In this document: piece after piece, positions 12,572-21,913 of the stretch | How positions within the stretch are numbered: the stretch's first letter is position 1 | Layout of the letters: each line of letters begins with the position of its first letter | DNA from: Pseudomonadota bacterium | GTDB lineage: Bacteria > Pseudomonadota > Gammaproteobacteria > Burkholderiales > Sulfuriferulaceae | DNA: 51,473 nucleotides | Assembly: GCA_021790515.1 (NCBI GenBank) | Contig: JAJYHV010000034.1 | Span: 1 to 51,473, forward strand | Reading direction: 5' to 3' | Notes under the pieces: model-generated | Told to the model about the DNA's origin: nothing | What the model saw: the letters and a program-made list of their open reading frames with translations, nothing else | Databases searched by the model: none | Program-made: the position numbers and the translations under genes

Positions 12572-12935
12572 CGTTATAATGAATCTTCAATTTAACGCGT
12601 GCCATTTTGAGATGTGAGTTTCCATTGGTATAAGTGCTCATTTGCACCGCATTCATCGAGTTGATGCCACCTTTGTTTTTGATGTGTGTGGTGACCGCTT
12701 CGAGAAGTGAATCAGCCTTGTGCTCGGACTCGACAAAACTGGATGCAGATTCTGTTGCAGTATTGCCCCAATACAGAATTCGATTCAGGTCTTTGGTATC
12801 CCCTTTGGCCAAATCCTGAATGTATTCTTTTGCAACATTGGCCGGGCCTCTATCGAAAAGACCGCACGCCGAGGCGCTTAACACAAGAGTGATGGCGATC
12901 ATGGTGCGAAGCGGTGTCTTCAATTGTTTGTTCAT
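12498..12935 (-). CDS. DUF4878-like lipoprotein
   Basis: MNKQLKTPLRTMIAITLVLSASACGLF lipobox; PANVAKEYIQDLAKGDTKDLNRILY; C-terminal KLKIHYNDGSDEQLDIKTVYANGRWLV. Confidence 0.7.
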   Translation of the reverse strand: MNKQLKTPLRTMIAITLVLSASACGLFDRGPANVAKEYIQDLAKGDTKDLNRILYWGNTATESASSFVESEHKADSLLEAVTTHIKNKGGINSMNAVQMSTYTNGNSHLKMARVKLKIHYNDGSDEQLDIKTVYANGRWLVVSNL

Positions 12936-13162
12936 GTAATATCACTTGATATTTCTATTATGCATATTTTATATAAATTCAATAAAAATGCAAGGAAAAT
13001 TTATCATTTCATTCTGCATACAAAAGAGAATAAAAACATATTTAACAAAAATAAAAACTTATACAACAACAAGCAATATGGGTGCGAAGATTTTTAACGC
13101 TGAACTTAACACTGAGCAACAAAATATTTTTATTATAAATAAAAGATAATATGTTGTATCAT

Positions 13163-13310
13163 TATCCTATTTCCTTGCTGGTTTAAAACCCCGGCCTTCA
13201 GGCCGGAAGGAGCGCCGAACCTCGCCCTGAACGGCGAGGTTTTAAAGGCGCGATCAGGGAGGGGATGCATACCCCTCCCTGACGAAACATCCACCGGCCT
13301 AAAGGCCGGT
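13163..13310 (+). repeat. Hairpin-array palindromic element, copy 1 (four consecutive perfect hairpins)
   Basis: ccggcc-ttca-ggccgg 13191-13206; aacctcgcc-ctgaac-ggcgaggtt 13218-13241; tcagggagggg-atgcata-cccctccctga 13254-13282; accggcct-aa-aggccggt 13293-13310. Confidence 0.85.
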
Positions 13311-13471
13311 GACCTAATTGCTTGCAAAACAAGATGACGCACGCAATGCCGACCTCAACAAACACAAAAAATTGTCATTGAAAAACTTGAAAAGCTGATT
13401 TTCCACCCCTTGTTTTTATATTATCGATAATCCATAATACATGCCATCCATTCGCTCTCGACCCATTCATC

Positions 13472-16400
13472 ATGTGGATTGTCAAACTGGCGCTGCAGCG
13501 CCCGCACACCTTTCTGGTCATGGCGCTGCTTATCATCCTGCTGGGCATATTCAGCATCCAGCGTACACCGGTTGATATCCTGCCCAACATCAATATCCCT
13601 GTGGTATCGGTGGTCTGGAATTACAGCGGCCTGCCACCACGAGACATGGCCAATCACATCACATCGTTCAGTGAGCGGGTAGCCACCACCACGGTCAACG
13701 ATATCGAACACATTGAATCGCAGTCTCTCAATGGCATTGCGGTCGTGAAGTATTTTTTTCAACCCCATGTCAACGAAGACCTCGCCGTCGCGCAAATCAC
13801 GTCCATTTCACAAACACTGCTACGCCTGATGCCGCCCGGTACCACGCCACCGTTCATTCTGGCCTACAACGCGTCCAGCGTGCCAGTCATCCAGCTTGCG
13901 CTGAACAGTTCCCGCATGACCGAGGCTGAGCTGTTCGACTTTGGCAACAATTTCATCCGTACCCAGCTTTCCACTGTCGCTGGCGCCTCTCTGCCCTACC
14001 CTTATGGCGGACAAATGCGCGAAGTCCAGATCGACCTGGAACCGCAAGCTCTGCGCACATACGGTTTGTCAGCCAACGACGTGACCCGCGCCTTGGGAAA
14101 TCAAAACCTGATTTTACCGGCTGGCACACAAAAAATCGGCCACCGCGAGTATTACATCAAGCTGAATGCCAGTTTTGATAGTGATAATATGGATGCCATC
14201 AACAACATTCCTTTACGGAACAACAGAGGGATATTGCTTCATCTGCGCGATGTGGCGCATGTGTATGATGGTGCTCCTCCGCAGACCAACGTGGTGCGGG
14301 TAAATGGTCATCGTGCCATTTTGATGAGCGTACTGAAAACCGGTTCGGCATCGACCATCAACATTATCAGCAGCATCAAAAAGCAGATGCCGTCCATTCG
14401 TGACGACATGCCTGCCGGCATGAGTATTCACGCTCTGAGCGACCAGTCCATTTTCGTGCGCGCCGCCATTGATGGTGTCATCCGCGAAGGTCTGATTGCG
14501 GCAGCGCTTACCGGCCTGATGATTCTGCTGTTTCTCGGTTCCTGGCGCAGCACCCTCATCATTACCATTTCCATCCCCCTGTCTGTCCTGACCTCCATTA
14601 CCATCCTGTCCTGGCTAGGGGAAACCATCAACATCATGACGCTGGGTGGCTTGGCACTGGCAGTCGGCATTCTGGTCGATGACGCAACAGTGGCCATCGA
14701 AAACATCAACTGGCATCTGGAGCAGGGCAAAGATGCCGAAACAGCCATCCTGGACGGCGCACATCAGATTGCCATGCCATCGCTCGTTTCCACGCTGTCG
14801 ATTTGCATCGTCTTCATCCCGATGTTTCTGCTCACCGGCGTGGCGCACTTTCTGTTTGTTCCGCTGGCCGAAGCCGTGGTGTTCGCCATGATTGCCTCCT
14901 GGATACTATCACGCACACTGGTGCCGACGCTGGCCAAATATTGGCTGCGCCGCCACGAAGCACAACAAGCCACCACAAATACGATGGTAAGACTGCAACG
15001 CCGGTTTGAGCAGGCATTCGACCGGTTTCGAACTGGTTACCAACATCTGCTCACCAACGCCCTGCAACAACCTCAGCGCTTCGCCCTGCTGTTTTTTGCC
15101 ATTATTTTCCTGTCGTTCCTGCTCTTTCCCTGGCTGGGTGAAGATTTCTTCCCGCAGGTCGATGCCGGACAAATAAAACTCCACCTGCGCGCTGCCCCCG
15201 GTACCCGTATTGAAGACACGACAGCGCTGTGCGATGAAGTCGAAGCTGATATCCGGCGTCATGTTCCCGCCAACGATATCGATAACATGGTTGACGTCGT
15301 CGGTCTACCCTACAGTGGCATCAACCTCTCCTATAGCACCTCTGCGCCAATCGGTCCGGGAGATGCTGACGTTTACATTTCGCTGAAAACCGGCCATGCG
15401 CCCACTGCCAATTATGTGCGCCACTTGCGGCGAATCCTGCGCAATGACTTTCCCACCACAAGTTTTTCCTTTTTACCCGCTGACATTGTGAGCCAGATTC
15501 TCAATTTTGGCCTGCCAGCACCACTGGATATTCAGATTTCAGGCATGAACCTGCCAGCCAACCGCCAATTTGCCAACCAACTGCTGGTACAGTTGCAACA
15601 AGTGCCGGGTGCCGTTGATTTACATATTCAACAGGTTTTTGATTACCCGCAAATCAATGTCGACGTCAACCGCGATCTGGCCGCTACATTGGGGTATACC
15701 GAACTGGACGTTGCCAGCGCTCTGCTTACCTCATTGTCGGGCAGCTTTCAAACCAACCCGACATTCTGGGTCAACCTGAAAAATGGCGTACAATACAGCG
15801 TTGCCGCGCAAGTACCACAATACCGCATGCAAAACCTGAATGATCTGGCACAAACTCCGATCACGGTGAATACGGCTAGTCCACCGCAAATCTTGTCCAA
15901 TCTCGCCAGCTTCCACCGCAGCAGCGGCCCTGAAGTCGTCAGTCACTACAATGTCAAACCCGTCATCGATATTTTTGGTGCCGTACAAGGCAGTGACATG
16001 GGCAGCGTCGCCGCACAGATACAACACATCCTCAAGGCCAACGCCGGCAAAATCCCCAAAGGAACGCAAGTAGTGATGCGTGGTCAGGTAGAAACCATGC
16101 AACATTCATTCACCAGCCTGGAATGGGGTTTGTTGGGTGCCATCGTGCTGGTTTATCTACTGATTGTCATCAACTTTCAATCATGGATTGACCCGCTCAT
16201 CATCATTGCCGCGCTACCTGCCGCCATAGCCGGCATTGCCTGGATGCTATTCATCACCCACACCACCCTGAGTGTACCCGCGCTCACCGGCGCCATCATG
16301 TGCATGGGGGTTGGCGCCGCCAACAGTATTCTGGTCATCAGCTTCGCCCGCGAACGTATGGCAACCGGGCAATCCGCCCATGATGCCGCACTCGAAGCAG

Positions 16401-16624
16401 GCTACACCCGTTTACGCCCAGTCATCATGACAGCGTTGGCGATGATTATTGGCATGACCCCTATGGCAATCGGGCTTGGAGATGGTGGTGAACAGAATGC
16501 GCCTTTAGGCCGCGCTGTCATCGGCGGGCTCATCTTTGCCACTACCGCGACGCTATTCCTGGTTCCTGCCCTGTTTACCATCATTCGTAACCGGATGCCT
16601 CTGTCCAAAAGGATTTCCACATGA
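13472..16624 (+). CDS. RND efflux permease (HAE1-like)
   Basis: 1050 aa; PVDILPNINIPVVSVVWNYSGLPP; LGGLALAVGILVDDATVAIENI; C-terminal RLRPVIMTALAMIIGMTPMAIG. Confidence 0.95.
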   Translation: MWIVKLALQRPHTFLVMALLIILLGIFSIQRTPVDILPNINIPVVSVVWNYSGLPPRDMANHITSFSERVATTTVNDIEHIESQSLNGIAVVKYFFQPHVNEDLAVAQITSISQTLLRLMPPGTTPPFILAYNASSVPVIQLALNSSRMTEAELFDFGNNFIRTQLSTVAGASLPYPYGGQMREVQIDLEPQALRTYGLSANDVTRALGNQNLILPAGTQKIGHREYYIKLNASFDSDNMDAINNIPLRNNRGILLHLRDVAHVYDGAPPQTNVVRVNGHRAILMSVLKTGSASTINIISSIKKQMPSIRDDMPAGMSIHALSDQSIFVRAAIDGVIREGLIAAALTGLMILLFLGSWRSTLIITISIPLSVLTSITILSWLGETINIMTLGGLALAVGILVDDATVAIENINWHLEQGKDAETAILDGAHQIAMPSLVSTLSICIVFIPMFLLTGVAHFLFVPLAEAVVFAMIASWILSRTLVPTLAKYWLRRHEAQQATTNTMVRLQRRFEQAFDRFRTGYQHLLTNALQQPQRFALLFFAIIFLSFLLFPWLGEDFFPQVDAGQIKLHLRAAPGTRIEDTTALCDEVEADIRRHVPANDIDNMVDVVGLPYSGINLSYSTSAPIGPGDADVYISLKTGHAPTANYVRHLRRILRNDFPTTSFSFLPADIVSQILNFGLPAPLDIQISGMNLPANRQFANQLLVQLQQVPGAVDLHIQQVFDYPQINVDVNRDLAATLGYTELDVASALLTSLSGSFQTNPTFWVNLKNGVQYSVAAQVPQYRMQNLNDLAQTPITVNTASPPQILSNLASFHRSSGPEVVSHYNVKPVIDIFGAVQGSDMGSVAAQIQHILKANAGKIPKGTQVVMRGQVETMQHSFTSLEWGLLGAIVLVYLLIVINFQSWIDPLIIIAALPAAIAGIAWMLFITHTTLSVPALTGAIMCMGVGAANSILVISFARERMATGQSAHDAALEAGYTRLRPVIMTALAMIIGMTPMAIGLGDGGEQNAPLGRAVIGGLIFATTATLFLVPALFTIIRNRMPLSKRIST

Positions 16625-17778
16625 CTTCCGCTCCCCGGCCCACCCACATTTCACCATTATGGCGTATATTTTTTCTGGTGCTGGCGCTAGCCATCGCCGG
16701 CTGGGGAATATTCAGCCGTCTTGAAGCCCGCGCCGCACTGAAAAAAGAGGCAGCGCAAGAATCTGCCATTTACGTTGAAACCGTACTGCCCATCCCGGAA
16801 ACCCATGAGCCGCCGCTGGTATTACCCGGACAACTGCAAGCGTGGACAGAAACACCTATTTATGCCCACACCGACGGCTATCTGCAACGCTGGCTGGTCG
16901 ATATCGGCCAACCAGTCAAAAAAGGCCAGTTAATTGCCGAAATCAGCACACCGGAACTCGACCAGCAGGAAGCGCAAGCCAAAGCCGATGTCGCAACCGC
17001 TTATGCCGATGCGCAACTGGCGCAACTGACCGCACAGCGCTATCACGATCTACTGCCCAGCAAAACCATTTCGCAACAAGATGCCGACAACCAGCAATAT
17101 GCAGCCAACGCCAAGGCTGCCGCACTTGTCTCGGCGCAAGCCAACCTGAAACGCCTGCACGCGCTGGATGTTTACAAACGCATCGTCGCGCCAGTCGATG
17201 GTATCGTCACCGTGCGCAACATCGACATCGGCACCATGATTGACAGCGGTTCAGCCAACGGCAGAGCTACCGAACTGTTTCACGTTGCCAGCATTGATCG
17301 CCTGCGCGCCTACATCCCCATACCGGAAGACGAATCGGGCAGCATCCATTCCGGCGATCTCATCATGTTCGATACCCGGCAATATCCGGGTAAACACTGG
17401 CAGGCAAAACTGGTCCGGCACGCCAAAGCCATCGACCCGGTCACCCACACCGAACTGGTTGAACTGCAATTGAACAATCCGGACGAACGCTTGTTGCCCG
17501 GCGACTTCATCGAGGCCCGTTTTTCACATCTCATCAACCCTGGCACCGTCACCGTCCCGGCAAATGCCCTCATCTTTCGCGCCAGCGGCACGCTGATTGC
17601 CACCGTTGACACACACAACAAAGTACACTTGCAAAAAGTCCTGGTGGGACGCGACTTTGGCCGTCGACTGGAAATCATCACCGGCCTTAACCCGCAACAA
17701 GCCATCATTGTCAGCCCGCCCGACTCCATCACCGATGGACAATCGGTCATCGTTCATGCGCTGGACAAATCGTCATGA
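16621..17778 (+). CDS. RND periplasmic adaptor (membrane fusion protein)
   Basis: ATGA overlap with upstream; LPGQLQAWTETPIYAHTDGYLQRWLVDIGQPVKKGQLIAEISTPELDQQ; APVDGIVTVRNIDIGTMI. Confidence 0.94.
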   Translation: MTSAPRPTHISPLWRIFFLVLALAIAGWGIFSRLEARAALKKEAAQESAIYVETVLPIPETHEPPLVLPGQLQAWTETPIYAHTDGYLQRWLVDIGQPVKKGQLIAEISTPELDQQEAQAKADVATAYADAQLAQLTAQRYHDLLPSKTISQQDADNQQYAANAKAAALVSAQANLKRLHALDVYKRIVAPVDGIVTVRNIDIGTMIDSGSANGRATELFHVASIDRLRAYIPIPEDESGSIHSGDLIMFDTRQYPGKHWQAKLVRHAKAIDPVTHTELVELQLNNPDERLLPGDFIEARFSHLINPGTVTVPANALIFRASGTLIATVDTHNKVHLQKVLVGRDFGRRLEIITGLNPQQAIIVSPPDSITDGQSVIVHALDKSS

Positions 17779-19205
17779 TTCCGCAACGTCTGCTGCCTCT
17801 TGCCTGTCTGTTACTCGCCGCCTGCTCGCTGGCGCCCAGCTATCATCGCCCTGCGGTGCCTGCTGCAACAACCTATCGCGAAACAGGAAATTGGCAACCC
17901 GCGCACTTATCCGCGCTGCGGACAGACTGGTGGCAAGCGTTGGGCGACCCCACGCTGGACAATCTGGAGCAGACTGCCGCCGTCCACAACCAGAATCTGC
18001 TGGCCGCCATTGCGCGTCTGGATGAAGCGCGTGCCATTGCCCGTGCCCAGTCCGCCGCACAATGGCCGACCGTCAGCCTGACTGCCGATCATCAAAATGC
18101 CCATGTTTCCAACCACACGCCATTGTTTCCGGTAGAAAACCATCCCAGTTACCAGAGCAACCTCATCAATCTGGATGCCAGCTATGAAATCGACCTCTGG
18201 GGGGCCATCAAAAATGCCGTCATTGCCAGCGACGCGCTGGCACATGCCAGTGCGGACGATCTGGCTGCGTTACAACTTTCCATTCAGGCAGAGCTCGCCA
18301 TGGATTACGCCAATCTGCGCGCATTGGATACCGTATTACAGGATAATCAGAAGCTGGTCGATAACTGGCAACAAAACCTGCGTCTGACCCAGATTCTGGT
18401 TCAGCACCGTGAAGCAAACATCATCACGCTGTCCGAAGCCACCTTCAATCTGGACAATGCCCGCGCCCAACTGGCCGACCTGCAACGGCAACGCAGCCAG
18501 ACCGAGCACGCCATCGCGCTCATCATTGGCAGCAATCCAGACACATTCACGCTGCCTGCCAACGATAACACCCCTCCCCTCAAACCATTGCAACCGGCAC
18601 CTGACTTGCCCTCTACGCTACTCGAACGCCGCCCGGACATCGCCAGCGCCGAACAACAGGTCATCGCTGCCAATGCCAACATCGGCGTAGCGCGAGCAGC
18701 TTTTTTTCCCGTATTCGGCCTTTCCGGCAACACCGGTTACGAAAATACCGGTTACAACAACTGGATAACAGCACCCAACCGCCTGTGGTCGTTTGGCCCG
18801 ACCGCAGCACTCGATCTGTTCGATGGAGGACGTCTGCAAGCACTCAGCGACCAGGCGCATGCCCAGTGGCGAGCTACCGTGGCCAACTACCGAAATACCG
18901 TGCTTTCTGCCTGGAAGGACGTCGAAGACCAACTGATTGCCTTGCATAAACTGCACGATGAAGACCTCGATACCCGTGCAGCAGCGCAAACCGCACAACA
19001 CGTGCTCGATTTGACACAAACTCGTCTTGTCAATGGCATCGACACCCAGTTCGATATGCTGTCCAGCGAACGTAGCCTGCTCAATGCTCAATTGACGCAA
19101 ACAGCGATTCACCTCAATCATATCGACGCCAGCATCCTGCTGGTCAAAGCACTGGGTGGCGGCTGGCAAGACCATGCCGGACAAACATTGACCGCCAGAC
19201 CATGA
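17775..19205 (+). CDS. RND outer membrane factor lipoprotein, NodT family
   Basis: CLLLAACSLAPSYHRPAVP; STLLERRPDIASAEQQVIAANANIGVARAAFFP; overlaps neighbours by 4 nt. Confidence 0.94.
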   Translation: MIPQRLLPLACLLLAACSLAPSYHRPAVPAATTYRETGNWQPAHLSALRTDWWQALGDPTLDNLEQTAAVHNQNLLAAIARLDEARAIARAQSAAQWPTVSLTADHQNAHVSNHTPLFPVENHPSYQSNLINLDASYEIDLWGAIKNAVIASDALAHASADDLAALQLSIQAELAMDYANLRALDTVLQDNQKLVDNWQQNLRLTQILVQHREANIITLSEATFNLDNARAQLADLQRQRSQTEHAIALIIGSNPDTFTLPANDNTPPLKPLQPAPDLPSTLLERRPDIASAEQQVIAANANIGVARAAFFPVFGLSGNTGYENTGYNNWITAPNRLWSFGPTAALDLFDGGRLQALSDQAHAQWRATVANYRNTVLSAWKDVEDQLIALHKLHDEDLDTRAAAQTAQHVLDLTQTRLVNGIDTQFDMLSSERSLLNAQLTQTAIHLNHIDASILLVKALGGGWQDHAGQTLTARP

Positions 19206-19861
19206 CCACACCAAGCTCCCCCATTGCGCGACGTTGCATGCGCGACCACATCCGCGATACCTTGCTCAAACGCATTCTCGAAGGCGCATATCCCTGTGGT
19301 GAGCGTTTGATTGAACTCAATCTGGCGCACGAATTTCAAGTCAGCCAAACACCAATCCGCGAAGCGCTGCGCGAACTGGAAGCCATGGGCATGGTTACTT
19401 CGGAACGCTACTGCGGCACCCATGTTCGTTCCATCAACACAGAAGAAATCGCCGAATCTTATGCGTTGCGTGCCATTCTGGAAGAGCGGGCGGCACAAAT
19501 GGCCGTACCCTGCCCGGATGACATGCTCGCCGACTTGCGCCAAACCCTCGACAACATGGACGCCAGCGCCACCGCGCGCGACGTTGCTTCCTACACACAA
19601 CAGGCCGCGCACTTTCACCGCCGCATCATGGAGCAATCCGGTAACCATCTGTTCTTGCAAACGTGGGACAACTTGCAGACCATTTCCCGTATTCACTTCA
19701 TGGCGCAACGGCTGATTGATGTTCTTCCTTGTTATGTCAAGGCACACGAAGCCATTTTTCTGTCTTTACAAAAGGGTGACGGCAATCTGGCAGGACAACA
19801 ACTGCGCCAGCTATTTGAACAACTGGTAAACGAATTTGCCGGCACACAACTCAATCCCTGA
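19202..19861 (+). CDS. GntR family (FadR/FCD type) transcriptional regulator
   Basis: RDTLLKRILEGAYPCGERLIELNLAHEFQVSQTPIREALRELEAMGMV winged helix plus FCD-like C-terminus. Confidence 0.92.
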   Translation: MTTPSSPIARRCMRDHIRDTLLKRILEGAYPCGERLIELNLAHEFQVSQTPIREALRELEAMGMVTSERYCGTHVRSINTEEIAESYALRAILEERAAQMAVPCPDDMLADLRQTLDNMDASATARDVASYTQQAAHFHRRIMEQSGNHLFLQTWDNLQTISRIHFMAQRLIDVLPCYVKAHEAIFLSLQKGDGNLAGQQLRQLFEQLVNEFAGTQLNP

Positions 19862-19943
19862 CAGACAGTCGAAAAACAATCATTCTTGCCGGTTTCCCGC
19901 CAAAAATCCCCAACCTGAGCATCACTCAAACCAACGCGCCTGG

Positions 19944-20010
19944 AGAGCCACTGATTCATTCCCACACGGTCGCGACGGTGGCTTGGCCGGGTAAATCAGC
20001 GCTTCCTTGG
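19944..20010 (+). repeat. Dispersed MITE-like repeat, copy c (most complete)
   Basis: agagccactgattcattcccacacggtcgcgacggtggcttggccgggtaaatcagcgcttccttgg; inverted-repeat-like ends. Confidence 0.78.
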
Positions 20011-20088
20011 CATCGACCGTGATTTTTTAGCGGTTATCGTGTTTTCAATGAATTTTGTGTACAATTTGTTACCAAGACAATAACGCTA

Positions 20089-21861
20089 ATGAACCAAGAG
20101 GATTTCGTGCCTATTTTTTCTGTCACCATCACGCGATACGAAATCCAACTACATGTTGTTGTTCTAATTTGTTTTTTGTTGGTTTTCGGCAATTTGTCCA
20201 CCAATGCCGCAGGGCTCGGCAACATCACCATTCTCTCCCATTTAGGCGAACCGTTCAGAGCCGATGTCGCCCTCATCGGCAACAACCAGCAAATTTCCAG
20301 CGCCTGTAGCGCCGCCAACCTGCTGTCTGGCGATAACAACGAACTCATGCCGGCCAAGATTCATACCGATACCCCGTCTGTCCTGCATATCAGCACAATC
20401 CACCCGCTATCTGAACCGGCCTGCTTTCTCCGCGTGACCATCAATTGTCAGCATGACACCGAACAACGCACCTACGCACTCCTGCTTGACTTGCCACCCG
20501 CCAATATTCAACCATCAACAGTTCCTGTTGCAGTAGAAATAACGCCAACCACAACACTGGAAACCATACCTGCCACCCCAAAGACACGCCACACTGCCAA
20601 ACACACTGCTCGCGTGTCAGCACATACAACCGCCCACCACGCCACACATTCTGCGCAGGCAGCAAATATCCACACCAGCCATTCCCATTCAGCCTGGCTG
20701 TCTGTCAGCGAAGAGCCACCCGTTGCACAAGACGGTTTACGATTGCATTTCAGCACCCAGCTCGACCCGGCGCTCATCGAACAAGCCACTCAAAACGCCG
20801 CTCAACTGCAGGCAGCCAAAACCCACCTGCAACAGTTGCTGCAACCGCAACCCAACGATGTCATGCACGAATTAAAACTGGAGCAGGCGCAAGTCGAATC
20901 CATGCAACGAGAAATACAGCAGTTAAAACAATTACATGTATTCAACAACAACCAAAAGGCCGCATCTTGGCAAACCTTGCCCACCTGGCTTGCAGCAGCC
21001 GAATTCCTGGCTCTTCTGTTGTTACTGTCATACCAGTTTCGGCACAAAAAAAATCCCGCCGAATGGTGGGAACATCTTGACACGCCTGCCGCAGCAGGTG
21101 CGCCCACACCAACAACCGTGACAACGACAGCAACGGCGACCGCAAGAGTGACCACCCCAACCAAAGAACCTGCGAAAATCACCGCCCCTGACGTTATCGG
21201 GCATCACGCACAAGCCACCGAGGCGCACGCCAGAACAGCCTCGCCATCGCATTACCAATACACATCCAATCAGCCTGCCGCTTATCCCGCAACCGTTGCC
21301 CACAGCGATGAAAACAGCATCGAAGTTCAGGAATTATCTGATATTACGCAAGAAGCGGAATTCTGGATTTCAGTCAACAACCCTGACAAGGCCATCGAAC
21401 TATTGGAATCGCAAACCGGTCTGGACACGCAGGACTCACCCGCTCCCTGGCTGTATTTATTCGATCTGTACCGCAACACCCGACAAGCAGAAAAATATGA
21501 AGCACTGAAAAACCGGATCAGCCGCCACTTCAACGTCAACGTTCCCGCGTATGAAGACGATGCAGCGTTTTTCGAAACACGGCATCTTGAAGATTATCCT
21601 CATCTGGTGAAAAAAATCACCACATTATGGAAACAACCCGGCATCATTACTTACCTGCGGGAACTACTGCTCGTAGACAAGACCCGTGAAAAACGGCTTG
21701 GATTCGATCTGTCTGTGTACAAAGAAATCATCATGCTCATCGGCGTGGCGCAAGAGATCGAACGCGGCGACCAAGACACAGCCAACCCCAGAACACCGGC
21801 CATCGCCGACGACCTGGACCTGAACATCGACGATCTGCACGATGCATTCCGCGTCGTCTGA
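20089..21861 (+). CDS. FimV/TspA-like protein
   Basis: N-terminal GLGNITILSHLGEPFRADVALIGN (FimV N-terminal domain); Pro/Thr/Ala-rich linker, TM segment, C-terminal AEFWISVNNPDKAIELLESQ TPR-like region. Confidence 0.78.
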   Translation: MNQEDFVPIFSVTITRYEIQLHVVVLICFLLVFGNLSTNAAGLGNITILSHLGEPFRADVALIGNNQQISSACSAANLLSGDNNELMPAKIHTDTPSVLHISTIHPLSEPACFLRVTINCQHDTEQRTYALLLDLPPANIQPSTVPVAVEITPTTTLETIPATPKTRHTAKHTARVSAHTTAHHATHSAQAANIHTSHSHSAWLSVSEEPPVAQDGLRLHFSTQLDPALIEQATQNAAQLQAAKTHLQQLLQPQPNDVMHELKLEQAQVESMQREIQQLKQLHVFNNNQKAASWQTLPTWLAAAEFLALLLLLSYQFRHKKNPAEWWEHLDTPAAAGAPTPTTVTTTATATARVTTPTKEPAKITAPDVIGHHAQATEAHARTASPSHYQYTSNQPAAYPATVAHSDENSIEVQELSDITQEAEFWISVNNPDKAIELLESQTGLDTQDSPAPWLYLFDLYRNTRQAEKYEALKNRISRHFNVNVPAYEDDAAFFETRHLEDYPHLVKKITTLWKQPGIITYLRELLLVDKTREKRLGFDLSVYKEIIMLIGVAQEIERGDQDTANPRTPAIADDLDLNIDDLHDAFRVV

Positions 21862-21913
21862 CCATTGTTGTTCACACTATCCACAGCCGTCCCGCCAAAC
21901 CCCGCAGAAAAAA

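Noticed and set aside
12946-13149. 67-aa + ORF in the AT-rich spacer
   Set aside because: Low-complexity Lys/Ile/Asn/Thr translation from AT-rich DNA; no RBS or motif.
13191-13310. Hairpin array considered as a CRISPR array
   Set aside because: Hairpins differ from each other and there are no regularly spaced identical repeats with unique spacers; no cas genes.
18721-18765. ccggttacgaaaataccggttac direct repeat in OMF gene
   Set aside because: In-frame NTGYENTGYNN coding repeat in the usual OMF region; probably ordinary protein sequence.
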